From: Salvia splendens | Taxonomy: Eukaryota; Streptophyta; Magnoliopsida; Lamiales; Lamiaceae | Length of the DNA: 64,000 bases | Direction: 5' to 3' | Assembly (NCBI RefSeq): GCF_004379255.2 | Contig: NC_056040.1 | Location: 5,622,257 to 5,686,256 of the forward strand | In this document: piece by piece, positions 33,901 to 44,753 of the stretch | Layout of the letters: every line of letters starts with the position of its first letter | How positions within the stretch are numbered: the first letter of the stretch is position 1 | Made by a program: the position numbers and the translations under genes | The notes under the pieces: model-generated | The model's input: only the letters and a program-made list of their open reading frames with translations | Database searches by the model: none | What the model was told of the DNA's origin: nothing

Positions 33901-36900
33901 ATCTGAGTTACCAGAGGGTGATCTGCTTCCTCACATGGCCTTTTAAATAGAATCTCAAAGGCAATTATTTTCAGAATAAAAACAAAAAAAACATGTAGAC
34001 CAGTAGCAACCTTGTGCAACTGAAAAATTCTGGTGTCTTTACTCAGTCTGTAATTTTCTACACTATATCTGGAATTTATGTAACTTATGTACTCATACGA
34101 GACAAGACCAGATAATAGACTGAATTATTAAGACAATTGTTACACAATGGAAATACATCAACTAAGCTCATCAATTTTTTAAGAAAGTCTCTGTCTTTCA
34201 CGGGAATAAAGCAAATCAAGGGATACATATAAAATATACCTTTGATTCATCTGATAGACTATCTGACGCTCCATCTTGTTGTGAAATGTATCCCGGATGA
34301 TAACCATCACGTTTCCGCTTTCCATTAGCTAAGAAGAAATCCTGTATTTATGTCCATAATTATGTTTCTTACCAACTGAAAATGCAATCAAGATTTAATA
34401 AAAAGAAATATGCTGCACAGAAACAGAGAAAAACAAGTCCTGACCATTCTTTTCTTTAGCAAAAAACAGAAAAAATATGGTTCGTCTCTGATTTGTTATT
34501 TTTTACAAGGTCGGCTTTTATCAGGCACAATGAGAGCTTTTGTAAGTTTGCAACATAATAATTCAAATATTCCAGAAGCAAAAAGTGAATTAGGCAGAAG
34601 TTGAGGTAAGACCTGTAACTAAGTAGTACTATGTTCTTTTCTCAGTTTTATTAAAATATACTGGAAGAAATTGCTGCGAAGCTGTTTAATAATTCCTTTC
34701 AGAAAAATAAAATGAACAATATACTCAATTTGCATGGAAATTTTTTCCCCAAAAAAGGGACTTGGTATAAAGCTAAATGTAATAGATTAATAGAGGAATT
34801 TCAATTTTTGAAATCACTAAACAGAATGGTATAAAGCTAAAAGTAATTCAGTCTTAAGTAAACCAAAAAGAAATTAGAAGATTGCTGTTTATTATTTTTA
34901 AAAACGATAATTTTCTAGGACACTAGGAATGGTGGAGCAAGGAAGCAAAACCCCAATTTACAAAATCAAGCCTTGAGGCCGAGAATAAAACTTGAGCGCA
35001 TATGAGTTTTATCTGAAAAAGTTATCAAAGGTAGGCAGTACTAGCCATGTAGTTTTAGTAGTTGTCGATAGGTATTACTCCCTCCGTCCACCAATACAAG
35101 GCCAATTTGACCGGGGTCAGGTTTTTAGAATGTAGTAGAAAGCGAGTGGAAAAAGTTAGTGGAAGATGGGTCCTATTTTTATATATTAATTTTATAGTGA
35201 AATAAAGTTAGTGAAATGTGGGGTCCATTACCAAAAGTAGTAAAAAAGCAAATGTTACATTTATTGGTGGACGGACGAAAATGACAAAATGGGACATTCT
35301 TTGGTGAACGGAGGGAGTATTATTCTTAACAACTGACATAGTGACATCATTAATTCCAATTATCTGAATACTTCAAGCATAGTAATTGTAAAGTTATGTC
35401 AACTTTGCCAGGGTTAAGGTCCCTTAAAGAAATTCGACCTTTGTCTAGATTGGAAATAAAATGTGTTGCCCAATTTAACACATTTAAATACCAGAGGACA
35501 ACAAAATCACTGAACCAACTTGATTACAAAGTTACAAGATATTAGCAACAATCTTTATCCCCCATTATAGCAGAGTCAAATTACTCCTGTCTATCTGCAT
35601 TTCATCTAACAGAATCAAGAATAATGTGGTTCTTTCTGATTGATTCTAAGCAAATCTAACCTGCTAATAAGCACTAATAATTAGCTTTTACAATTATAGA
35701 GTTAAAAATCAGAAACCCAATTAAATTTGAGGTAAGCATAAACAGTAGTGTCCTTCTCCAAAGAAACTTAATAAAACTGAAACACGACAAATGACAACAA
35801 CCTGAGTTGATGGCTGATGAGGCGCCCCCATCTCACCTTCTTTCCGACCTTCATTGTAAGCTGTAAAAAGAAAAGGAAATATTAATTAGATTAACAATAA
35901 ATTATAGTGATGCCTTCTAACCAGCATACATATTTATATACACAACCCTTATGCTGCATTCCAACATAGGTATTGTTAAGTAAAGCTTGTTTATATACGA
36001 GGTTATAACATTTTACTCACCGACATTCACATCAAGATGAGGCCTCTGATTTAACCAAGGGGATTGCGGAGGCTGCAGGTTAGAAAGTAAGTATCAGCTC
36101 TACCATACAGCCAACAGAAAAAGAGACTACAGAGACCCACTGTCGTAGCATCCTATAGCATCCTACAATGAACATATTCTAAAGCCAGAGTGAGAAACTA
36201 GTACATATACCACATGACATGGTGAATGAGATTCCAGAAACAAAATACTCCAGTCAATATTACTACAAAATGAAGTCGAACAAAAGATGAGTCCAGGAAG
36301 TAATAATACCATGAATTGGCTAGGTCTTCCTAGTCCACCTCGAACATCAGGAACACCACTATTTTCATTGGGAGACGCATAATCATTAGGGGTGATTGGG
36401 GTGCCGCCAGTGGGAATATTATAGAACGGATTGCTATCATTTCCAGGAAGAGGAGTCTGAGCTGCTCCAGGCAATGGTGTATGAGCCATTCCAGGCAGTG
36501 GCGTCTGTGCAGTTCCAGGCAGTGGTGTCTGCATAGGAGTTTGCAGTGGAGTCTGCACAACCCCAGAAACCCAAAATTCAATCACAGATAATTCAACACT
36601 CCACTTTCAAGTTCAATCACTGAGAATTCAACACAAAGACTGAGACCTCACCGGAGGAAAGAGTAAATCAGCAGTAGGGGTTTCATACTCCTCAGTGCCT
36701 TCATACGGTACGTTGAGGTCATGTACAGGATTAGGTGTGATAGAACCACCACCAGCCCCCTTTTGCGTGGATGACCTGTCAATCGGGCCCATAATTGCTC
36801 CAGCATGCATCATCTTCAGCTCCCATAACTGTATATTCCAACTTAAACTCATCAACGGTTAAATCCAACTACAGATCCAATAGTTTACAAAACACAAACC

Positions 36901-37156
36901 CTCCATCATCAATCTCAATCGTAAGTTAAACAACAGTACAGATACGCCACAAAAGTGCGTCAAACCAGTTATTCCCAAAACCCTAGAATTGAAAAGAAAC
37001 AAACAATGAAATAAAATTGGGGAAATTTATTACCCTTTGGAGTTCATCGAGTATGCCGTCGCCAGGGCCACCGTTGTTGATAAACTCGTCGCGGACCTTG
37101 CTGATGACGTCATCGATGACATTGACGTATACTTTACTGGTTGCCGAGCTCCCCAT
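30934..37156 (-). CDS. Transcription factor IIA large (alpha/beta) subunit
   Basis: This is a general RNA polymerase II factor that stabilises TBP on the TATA box, in the nucleus. Eleven exons (37156-37034, 36828-36652, 36552-36310, 36072-36021, 35860-35802, 34341-34240, 33819-33703, 31612-31549, 31435-31275, 31159-31076, 30957-30934) join in frame to 401 aa. The N-terminal four-helix part reads YVNVIDDVISKVRDEFINNG and LWELKMMHAGAI. A variable linker has four TPLPG repeats (exon 3). The acidic tract is NEDDDDDDLDDVGQGED. The C-terminal beta-barrel ends TRTKSRWKCTLKDGIMRIN and NGEFDF. The long intron between exons 7 and 8 (31613-33702) houses two TRIM elements and a defensin-like gene. A Stowaway sits in the exon 5/6 intron. 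Despite this the coding parts look normal. Confidence 0.95.
32157..32222. repeat. Perfect-looking hairpin at the TRIM-1 5' end
   Basis: Arms 32157-32186 and 32192-32222 (GATAGAAATCCATGGGTTCTATCC...GGATGGAACCCATGGATTTCTATC) pair with one mismatch around a loop of about 6 nt. The right arm is the last 30 bp of the TRIM LTR; the left arm is an inverted copy of it. Confidence 0.85.
32187..32586 (+). mobile_element. TRIM-1: miniature LTR retroelement with truncated 5' LTR
   Basis: The last about 36 bp of an LTR (..TTGGTTTTAGGATGGAACCC..TTTCTATC) is followed at once by TGGTATCAGAGCGGG (32224), the initiator-tRNA-Met primer-binding site. A non-coding interior of about 200 bp and a polypurine tract, GGGTTTGAGGGAGGG (32431-32445), come next. 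A 3' LTR of 141 bp (32446-32586, TGTTGG...CTATCA) carries the same terminal sequence plus TATATAAATCTC as a possible TATA. The rest of the 5' LTR is missing. Lies in a TFIIA intron. Confidence 0.8.
32659..32898 (-). CDS. Small cysteine-rich defensin-like (DEFL) secreted peptide, possibly degenerate
   Basis: A 79-aa product with a clear signal peptide (MESKRVTTIMMAIYVGLICM... with likely cleavage after SSSVFA). The mature part of about 50 aa has cysteine spacing C-x5-C-x3-C-x11-C-x11-C and a GGKC element, as in the CS-alpha-beta defensin-like fold. Six-cysteine members end CxC, but this one ends C-V-F-stop, so the last cysteine is missing and five are left. It sits inside a TFIIA intron on the same strand, with no intron of its own. 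The ATG chosen (32898) lies 12 bp after a TRIM LTR; an upstream in-frame start would read into the LTR. DEFL peptides act in defence or cell signalling; the role here is unknown. Confidence 0.6.
   Translation of the reverse strand: MESKRVTTIMMAIYVGLICMSLLSSSVFAETRDKVTKILQGPCSKYPDCNEHCIKTGYAKYGGKCVPLVFGKKDLVCVF
32910..33295 (-). mobile_element. TRIM-2: miniature LTR retroelement, inverted
   Basis: Read on the minus strand: 5' LTR (33295 to about 33176, TGTTAAATTC...), then TATGGTATCAGAGCGGGCCC as primer-binding site (about 33157-33176), a non-coding interior with two GGACATCGGTC..CATCATCGA-type repeats, a GTGAGGGGGCG purine tract, and the 3' LTR (33005-32910, ending CCTTATCA). The two LTRs are alike but the 5' one has about 30 extra bp (GGATAACCCTCCCCC...). 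Both share TGTCCCACATCG with TRIM-1. No target-site duplication was found. Confidence 0.75.
32943..32951 (-). promoter_or_regulatory. TATA box in the TRIM-2 LTR facing the DEFL gene
   Basis: The minus strand reads CTATATAAG about 45-50 bp upstream of the DEFL ATG and inside the 3' LTR. An identical box in the 5' LTR (about 33232-33240) would serve the element itself. Promoter function is inferred from position. Confidence 0.5.
35078..35317. mobile_element. Stowaway MITE, 240 bp, in a TFIIA intron
   Basis: Starts CTCCCTCCGTCCACCAA after TA and ends ..GAACGGAGGGAG before TA. The arms pair (CCACCAATA... with TTTGGTGAACGG). No coding capacity. Confidence 0.92.
36420..36552 (-). repeat. TPLPG coding repeat in TFIIA exon 3
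   Basis: Units of about 33 bp (ACrCCaCTGCCTGGAaCTGCaCAG) encode TPLPGxAQ four times in a row. This is the variable linker of the subunit; its length is not expected to affect the conserved ends. Confidence 0.85.
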
Positions 37157-39323
37157 TATAGCAAAATTCGTGTAATAAACTGGAATCTGTTGATGCCAAC
37201 AGACCAAACAAAAAACTATAAAAATGCTCTGATTCAACAAATGAAGATTTTTGTCTGAGACACAGTAGTGTGGAGAGGAAACGATGGCCAACGGCGAAGA
37301 GAGAGACGGGAGAAGAAGCGGAATAGAAAACAGGAATAAAGAACGGGGAATATAAATAGGTTTGCATCCGTTTACGTGGCAATATATATATAGTACAATT
37401 ATGTACTCCATCTCATTCTCAATCTTTCTTTGATATTCACCAAAATCTTTATATCTTACTCTTTCTATAGCATTAGCATTATATATTCTCCAAAATCTTT
37501 CTATATTTGATATTGTAAATGTAACATCCAAAAATTAATTTAGATTGTAAATAAGAAAATTGGCAAGTTTGAACTAGGATTTAAATATTACTATTCAACT
37601 TAAATTTGTAGAATTTCAATATCTGAACTAATATTAAAATTAGATTAAAAAATTAATTACTATTAACAAATAGAGAGTAATTTAGTAATTTTATAAGGGA
37701 AGGGCTGAATTTCCTCCCTTAAATATATGTTTAATTTTATCAGTAGCTTTGCAATTTGCAATTAAGTTTCATTTAACTTTTTTTTTACTTTTTAGCAAAT
37801 ACGGAGTATTTGAATAAGTACATTTAAAAAATTAAAAATCCTACTTATTCTACCTCGATTCACGGCATACAGAGTCTCTCCACACCGTCGTTCCACCGCC
37901 GCCGTCGCCGTCGCCGCCCAACGCTGTAGACGTGGCCCGCAACCCACTCCATCGACGCCTCGGCCCAAATGCCTCCTTCCCGTGCTCTAATTTCGGAGTG
38001 TCAAGTTCAAATTCCAAACACCTAACTTCGAAATTTTGGAAATTGAAGGTCAGATTCTTCTTTTTACACCTCTCTATGAGTTTCTGTAGTAATTCTGGTT
38101 GGGTTGATCTAAAATGAAGAAACTCTGAGCGAGAAATGCATGATGGGTGCCTCCTTTTGTGGAATTTGCAAAGATTTGACTAGGTTCTTGTTTTGAGCTA
38201 ATTTCCATTGTTATCAAAGGTGCCGAAGACTTACCAGAAGGAAATTGAAGAACATGATTATAAATAGGGTAGGGATGCCAAATTTACTATGTGTGGTTGA
38301 TGATGATGATGATGAGTAATCATATACGGAGTACTAATTTAGTAATTATATTTTATTTAACAGGGAAACTGATTACTGTGTCTTAATAACTTTATAAGTA
38401 ATCTGGTTTGATTGTGTGGTGTTGATATAAATGTGTTGTTTTTACAGATTCTAAATGGAATATTGGCTTTGGCCTTAGGTTTATGTTGCTGGTACTAGAT
38501 TTCCCAAATCATGAAAGCTATTTGAATTTCCCTAAATTCTGTCATCATATTATCAATTATTAGGGGCTGTTTTTTAAACGCTATTATTGATGAAAATGAT
38601 AGGAACTAGGACATGTTTAGTGTTGAATTTTAATATGGATCAAAAATTCAAACTTTTAGATTGTTGGGATTGTGATTCAAGTTGTCTTACTGAGTTATAT
38701 TGTACTATGTTGTAGAACATTTTCTGGATACAAAGAAATGATGCATAATTGAACATAAACAGAGTTCGGAGTCTTCTTCTTTGTCACCAAAATTTAACTT
38801 AAACCGAGTTCAAATTAATTTATTATGAATTTCCTAAAACGACCACTATGTTCTGGTAGGTTTGGGAAGAATGGTTATAAATTCTAAACCCAGATAGGAA
38901 TTTCATGCCTAAAATAAATCCCTAAAACTAAAAATCCATGGCTTTCCTTTGCCAGTGGTTTTGTTGATTTTCGACTTCGGAGATGATTGGAGTGAATTTT
39001 CAGAATCAGTATGTTTCTGAATTTATGTAAAAGCATGCTGAAAATTGAAATGCTTAATTGTTAACCTTTGTTTTGGCTAAGCCGTGACAGATAGATTTTA
39101 CAAAGTGTATCTTGTGGTAGTCTTTAACTGATCTAAGTTCTATTATGAATTATAAGCATTTTGTGTAAACAAAAGACAAAGATTGTGAACAAAGTTAGAA
39201 AATAAATATTACTAGTAGGTTGTGAAACACATCTTAATATTGCTCAACTAAGTTTATTAATTAGAAATGAAGGGATTTGGAATTGTATATAGCCTTACGA
39301 TTGATGTGTAGGAGTAATTAATA
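37157..39323. other. Spacer between divergent TFIIA and thioredoxin-like genes
   Basis: Holds the TFIIA promoter (37157-37450). A GC-rich spot at 37870-38060 has an open frame (VARNPLHRRLGPNASFPCSN.., ending KLK|GTCAG at a possible donor) that could join an exon at 38449 (ATTCTAAATGGA..). That would be a short hydrophobic tail and then a stop. It lacks a clear ATG and resembles no family I know, so it is not called as a gene. A small (GAT)n run lies at 38300-38317. Confidence 0.4.
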
Positions 39324-39555
39324 CTCCCTCCGTCCCTCTGTAGTAGAGACATTTCTTTTCGGCACGGAATTTAAGAAAAATTGTTTTAAATGAGTTAAGT
39401 AAAAGGAGAATAAAGTAGAAAGGAAAAAGGTGGAGAGATGAAGAGAGAGTAAAGTAAGAGAGAGTAAAGTAATTTTTGCCAAAAAAGAAAATGACCCAGC
39501 TACAGTGGGACAACCCAAAAGGGAATACGACTCAGCTACAGAGGGACGGATGGAG
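39324..39555. mobile_element. Stowaway MITE, 232 bp
   Basis: CTCCCTCCGTCCCTCTGTAG after TA and the inverted CTACAGAGGGACGGATGGAG before TA. It lies about 470 bp upstream of the thioredoxin-like start codon. Confidence 0.92.
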
Positions 39556-40020
39556 TAGTATTTAGCTATAATGGTATAAGTAACTAAGCCCCATGTGGTA
39601 GCCGAGGGAAAAAAAGGAAAGGGAAAAGAATAGGAAACGTCGAGCCTGGTGAAACTCTTATCTGAGCTCTGAGGTAGCATATTCTCACTCTAGGATCTAA
39701 TTCTCCTGTTGAGATCATGTGTACTAATTGCTGACATTATGTGCATATTTTATTAACATATACGTGAACCTTGTGTGTTTATTTGGGATAAGAATTGATT
39801 ATGATAGACGATATAACGGCATTCTCGCTTTCTTGATTCCTTTCTCTTTTCAAGCTGAACGTCACCGCTTACCTTTGAAGGCAATCTTCAATCAACCGCC
39901 AGCAACCTCTGCGCCGTCGCCACGTCATCTCCTTTGCTGTTCTTGATTTTTCCCCTAACCCCTACATTCTCCCAAAAAAGTGAATCCATCCATAACCATA
40001 CGCTTAATCTCTCGACTCCC

Positions 40021-41133
40021 ATGAATCCAGCCCCAAAACACCCTCTTTTCTGCGTAAAATGGCCCTGGAACAGCAACCTCAATTTGAACAATAACAATCC
40101 CCACTGTACCCTCGATACTCCTTGGGTTTTCAAGTCTGTAAGGAATTTGGGCGCTGCTGCCTTCAAATTGATTAATTCCACCGCTAAAACCCATCTCGGA
40201 TTCAACAATCAAGAGACCAGCAGATCCGGGCAAGTGCAAGGAGAGGCTGAGCAAAGAGCATTCGCTGCCGCCCTAGTCACCGCCAGAGACGCCACGCTGC
40301 TTGAGTTTTACTCTCCCAAGTGTAGGCTCTGTAATTCTCTGCTCCCATTTGTCACAGAAATCGAGAACCGCAACTCTGATTGGCTCAACATTGTTATGGC
40401 TGATGCTGAGAATGATATGTGGCTACCTGAGGTTGTCTTTTTCTCCTCTTTCTCTACCTCTTGTAAGTTTTCCATTATCTTGATGCATAGTAAAAAGATG
40501 AGTCGCTTATTAGCCATTACAGAATTCTGTTATTGCTGATATGAATTATGATGTCTAGCATACTCATGAAATTTGAAAAAAAAAACAAAAAAGGAAGAAA
40601 AGTAGAATGCCTGCATATTGTGATGAAACTTTGTTTGAAGCTTATAATCTGCACTTGTTCTTGTAGCAACTCAAATTTCAAAATGCAAGCCAACATCTTT
40701 TTAGAATTTGATGCGTGTAGGTTTGAGTTTAATCCAAGAAAAATGTCATTTGGACTAATAATCTATTGGAAACAAAACGCACCAACATGTATATATCACT
40801 TGATAAATGTGGGTGGACTTTTCCAAATACAGACTCTATTCGTTTCTATGCATCTGCTTTTTATATCCAAAACATATTGAGCTAACTTTGGCTTATGCAT
40901 GTGGTTTGAGAAGTTAGCTAAAGCGTCCAGACATATATTTTCTTGACAGAGATGGGTTTATGTGCTTTTTGTTGATGCAGCTTCTCCATTACGACATCAA
41001 GTATGTACCGTGCTTTGTCCTAGTTGATAAACACGGCAATGCCCTCGCAAAAACAGGCGTTCCAAACAGTCGACTCCATGTTGTGGCTGGTGTTTCCCAT
41101 CTGCTCAAAATTAGACGCCCTGTGAAGAATTAG
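40021..41133 (+). CDS. Thioredoxin-fold protein with a CxxC motif
   Basis: Two exons, 40021-40431 and 40981-41133, join in phase 0 and give 187 aa. The second half is a thioredoxin-like domain: [21 protein letters not shown] has the FYSPxCxxC redox site (CRLC rather than CGPC), followed by a strand [14 protein letters not shown] and then [25 protein letters not shown] with the usual cis-Pro (VPC). The N-terminal 90 residues have no motif I know ([19 protein letters not shown]) and could be a targeting sequence or an interaction segment. ATG 40021 was chosen over in-frame upstream codons because the MNPxPKHP start looks like a real N-terminus. The exact orthologue is not recognised. A disulfide-exchange function is likely from the CxxC. 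Confidence 0.75.
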
Positions 41134-41767
41134 AGATGGTCATTTGGCTCATTTCGTATGAGATTGAACACAATGGTAGCTCACTCGGATGTGATCTGTC
41201 CAGTGCACGCTTTCCAGGTTTTCCGGCTGTGAAAGTTGTATCATACCTTTAAACACAAGAAATGTGTAAGATTGTCTCTGATGAGGTCAAATATTCGGAT
41301 CAAGCTCGTATTTGATGGAATAATTGTTTGGATATGGGTCTTACATGGAAAAAATAATACATCGAACTTGTTTAGAAAAATGTCGTTGTGGTGTTTTTTC
41401 TCACGTGTGTTGGTGTTGGTGTTGATACCTGGGTCAATAAGATCTAGAGGTTATTTGAGTACTAGTTGTGAGTTGTGACTAATGGATATTAGAGGGGATA
41501 AATTACTCCGTTAGACAATATTTTACATATGTATTTACAATACAGATCAGTAATTGAATACTCCGTATAATTCACTGATAGTATATACTCATCAAATTTT
41601 GAATAGTAATCAAAGTAAAGGATAGTATATTATTTATCAAAGTAGGGTGTTGAACAAGTTTCATAGGAGGCATGTGCATTCATAATTGACAAATTACAAG
41701 TACGATAAATATTAGTACATGTTAATTCTAATTGGTTTCCGGTGATATGCACAAATCAATATAGGGT
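41134..41767. other. Spacer, 3' of the thioredoxin-like gene
   Basis: AT-rich with no repeat ends or supported ORF. An 80-aa frame at 41236-41478 has no family features. Confidence 0.4.
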
Positions 41768-41988
41768 TTAGAGCATCTGCAATAGCGTCCGAGGTCGTCC
41801 GCGGGTGAGCACGGACGTCCGTCGGGTCGTCTGTAATGACGTCCGCTATTGCGGTGCCACGACGGACGTCCCAATTTCCGATATTTAAAAAAAAAACTCT
41901 ATATATACAGCTCGTTGAACTTCATTTCATTCGCGCTACTTGTATTAACGAGTTTCTCTCTCCCTACTTTCATTTATTTTGAATATAA

Positions 41989-43999
41989 ATGGAGCACGAC
42001 AGTGATTCTCCCGCCACAAGCGAGTCACAAACGCCGACGTTTCCCGCTGGAGGTGGGAGAAACGCCGACGGAACTGCAGGGATGCCCGGAATGGCGCCGA
42101 TGATGTCCCAACCCCAAATGGCGGGGATGATGCTCGGGTACTATAATATGTACCCTTGGTGTGCAGGGATGGTGGGATGGTGCCCCAAATGCCCGGGGTG
42201 AGTGGAGGGATGACTGGGATAGCGCTCGGGATGATGGGGGGAATGATGCCCAGAATGGCGGCTGAAATGGGGGGAATGATGCCAGGGATGAGTGGGATGA
42301 TGATGCTCGGTATGATGGAGGGTAGGGCTGGCAATTTTTGACACGACACGATAATCCGACACGAATCCGCATGAAATTATTGAGTTGGGGTCAAGTCTTA
42401 TTGGATCCGTGTCCTTATCGGGTTGACCCATTAAGAACCCGATAATTTCGGGTTGGGTGCAGGTTGGATGCGGGTCAGATACAGATAACCCATTAAGAAA
42501 TAATAATAATAATATTATTATTATTATTTTAAAAATATGTATATTAATTTAATTTTTAATTTCTTGTAAATTAGGTTTAAATAGTATAAAACGAATTTTA
42601 ATCGTGTAAATTAGGTTGAAAAATAAGCTTTAATCATGTAATATCATGTTTTAATCGTTTAATATCGGGTTCGGGTCGTTATCGTGTCGTGTCAACCCAT
42701 ATTATATCGTGTCGATAACGAGTTCGTGTCGGGTGTGGGTCGTGTTCGGATTTGAAGGTAGCAGGTCGGGTTCGTGTTCGGATTTACAGTTTTCTTAACA
42801 GGTCGGGTTCGTGTTAGGCCTTATTGGGTTGGGTCGTTATCAGGTTGACCCGATATCGACCCAATCCGCACGATTTGCCAGCCCTAATGGAGGGCATGTC
42901 TGCCGCTGCGGGGGTAGCAGAGTGGGGGTCCCCCAATCACCTTGGGACAATGTGTATCGCCTCTACATGGATTTATTGTCTAGCGATTCTCATAGTACTC
43001 CGCTGGAGACTCAGTTCACCTGCATTGAGAATTTTTCTTTTGAGGAGTTGGGGATATCTTCGTTCAGGAAGTCTCCCACTGAGATACCACCGGGGGTAGG
43101 GAAGTCGAAGAAGAAGGGCAAAGAGAAGGGCAAGGGCCCTAGTGAGTCCTCATGTGCGGGAGATGGGGGGGAAGGGGATGAGGAGGAGGCCGACGAGGGA
43201 AAGAGGATCGGCTGGAGCGAGGCGGAGTGCGTCGTGCTGGCAACGGCCTGGGTCAGTATAGTCGAGGATCCCTACATCGGGGCTAACCATACTATCGACA
43301 GGATATGGTGGTGCATTAGCCAGAACTATATCAAATTCTGCCCGCCGGGTGGGAAGCCTCACAATGGAGAGCAATGCCGGATACAGTAGGAGCGGCTGAG
43401 GATGACCATCAGCCGATTTGCCGGCATCTACAAAAACAACGTCCCCACGGCAACCAGCGGCATATCCATGGAGGATGTGAAGACTTTGTCCATGCACCAG
43501 TACCCCGACAAGTCGAATAAGTTCGGCGTCTTCAAATATTGGGATGCCTATGTTGTGTTGCAGGATTCCGCCAAGTTTCATGCGAGTGTTGAAGCTGGCT
43601 AGCCGAAGCAGACGAAGCTCAACTCCTCTGGCGAGTACAACAGCAGTGCCGGTTCCCACGACCTCTCCTACGGCGCCGCAGAGATCCCGACCCCTCCATC
43701 GTTTTCTAGCCGCCGTCGCCCGATTGGCCAAAAGACCGCGATGCGGATGGCCAGGGGAAGCGAGCGGGTCCCACGAGGTCCAATCGGCAACTCCTAACCA
43801 GGCCAATCCCAAACTCGCCCACCTCGCGCGCATGTAGTAGCAGCAGAGCATGATAGACACCATAGAAAAGTGGCGCGAGACGACTGACCCCTTATATAAG
43901 GAGATGTCGAAGGGGGTCATCGACAGTATGCGGCGTGATTTGGGGCTCCCACCCCTGCCCGGGATTGACGCAGGGACTGGTCAAGGGGACAACGAGGAG
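41989..43999 (+). pseudogene. Harbinger ORF1 (Myb/SANT-like DNA-binding protein), broken
   Basis: It begins with ATG 41989 (MEHDSDSPATSESQTP..), has a Met/Gly-rich segment in another frame (MMGGMMPRMAAEMGGMMPG), and is then split by the hAT MITE. From about 42895 the frame reads PWDNVYRLYMDLLSSDS, a Lys-rich spacer, and the SANT-like core (IGWSEAECVVLATAWVSIVEDPYIGANHTIDRIWWCI). TAG stops occur at 43387 and 43600, then further stops. The conserved MTISRFAGIYKNN and FKYWDAYVVLQDSAKF blocks lie between them. ORF1 normally helps the transposase to bind DNA and reach the nucleus. This copy is dead. Confidence 0.85.
42323..42886. mobile_element. hAT-type MITE, 564 bp, with perfect 8-bp target duplication
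   Basis: The termini TAGGGCTGGCAATTTTT and ..GATTTGCCAGCCCTA are inverted repeats. ATGGAGGG flanks it on both sides (42315-42322 and 42887-42894), an 8-bp duplication as made by hAT transposases. The interior is GGGTTCGTGTCGGGT-rich with an (AAT)n/(ATT)n palindrome at about 42498-42530. It is inserted in the ORF1 of the Harbinger element. Confidence 0.93.
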
Positions 44000-44325
44000 T
44001 GAGACGGGGCCGCGTGTGTCGAAGCTTTGGGATGTATTTTTTTATGAACTATGTATATTTTTTTAATTGTGTTTGTTTTTTTAATAAATAAAATGGATGC
44101 ATTTTCCCGTAGTCGTATTGAAATTTTACTTCCGAAAATTGTATATTTATGAATTTGTGAATTTTTGTTATTGTTCATGTCCGTCGGGATGTCTGCTATT
44201 GTGCAGTGGGATGTCCTTATGACGTGGCAGTGCTGTGAGATGTCCTTATGACGTAACAGGAGGTGTTTTTATGGTGTCCGTCGGGAAGTCCGCCGGGACA
44301 TCCGTCCATATTGCGGATGCTCTTA

Positions 44326-44753
44326 GTAAATAATTTGTATATTGCATTACTTGAGTTTATTTAAATTATAATTTATACACACTTTAGTGTACACATTTAA
44401 GATGATTTGAACCTTTAATTGTTGACTTGAGGACAAACATCTCAATAATCAAGTTATGCTACGTTGCTAATAACGTGTGAGGTGACTCTACTTGTAGCTA
44501 GTTGAAATGACATGATCATCCGATCATGTGGATACTTAACTTTTCACTATTGATATTTTAGGTGGTTTGATCGATTATTAACTTACGACTGCAATTTAAG
44601 ACGTTTTTATTTCTACTAATAAGTTGAAGATGTGAATTACCATGGCCACAATTTGAGTCGTTTATAAAGACTATTACGAGTAAACCATAATGACAAATTA
44701 GTAAAGGGATAAAAATGAAGTGCCACGACCACAATTTTAGTTTGTCTATTGTT
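44326..44753. other. AT-rich spacer between two Harbinger ORF1 elements
   Basis: No gene or repeat end recognised. The left end of the next element is missing, so the true boundary near 44754 is uncertain. Confidence 0.4.

Larger units (their letters stand above)
41771..44322 (+). mobile_element. PIF/Harbinger element (ORF1 only), 2552 bp with a nested hAT MITE
   Basis: The ends are GAGCATCTGCAATAGCGTCCG and ..CATATTGCGGATGCTC, inverted and flanked by TTA on both sides (41768-41770 and 44323-44325). The sub-terminal parts are rich in GGACGTCC. It carries only the Myb/SANT-like ORF1 and no trace of transposase. Without the insertion and its target duplication it would be about 1.98 kb. Confidence 0.92.

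Noticed and set aside
37870..38500. A small protein gene in the TFIIA/thioredoxin spacer
   Set aside because: There is an open GC-rich stretch and plausible splice sites, but no upstream ATG and no recognisable product.
43150..43920. 256-aa open frame on the minus strand
   Set aside because: Antisense to the broken Harbinger ORF1. Its length comes from the GC-rich composition; no family features.
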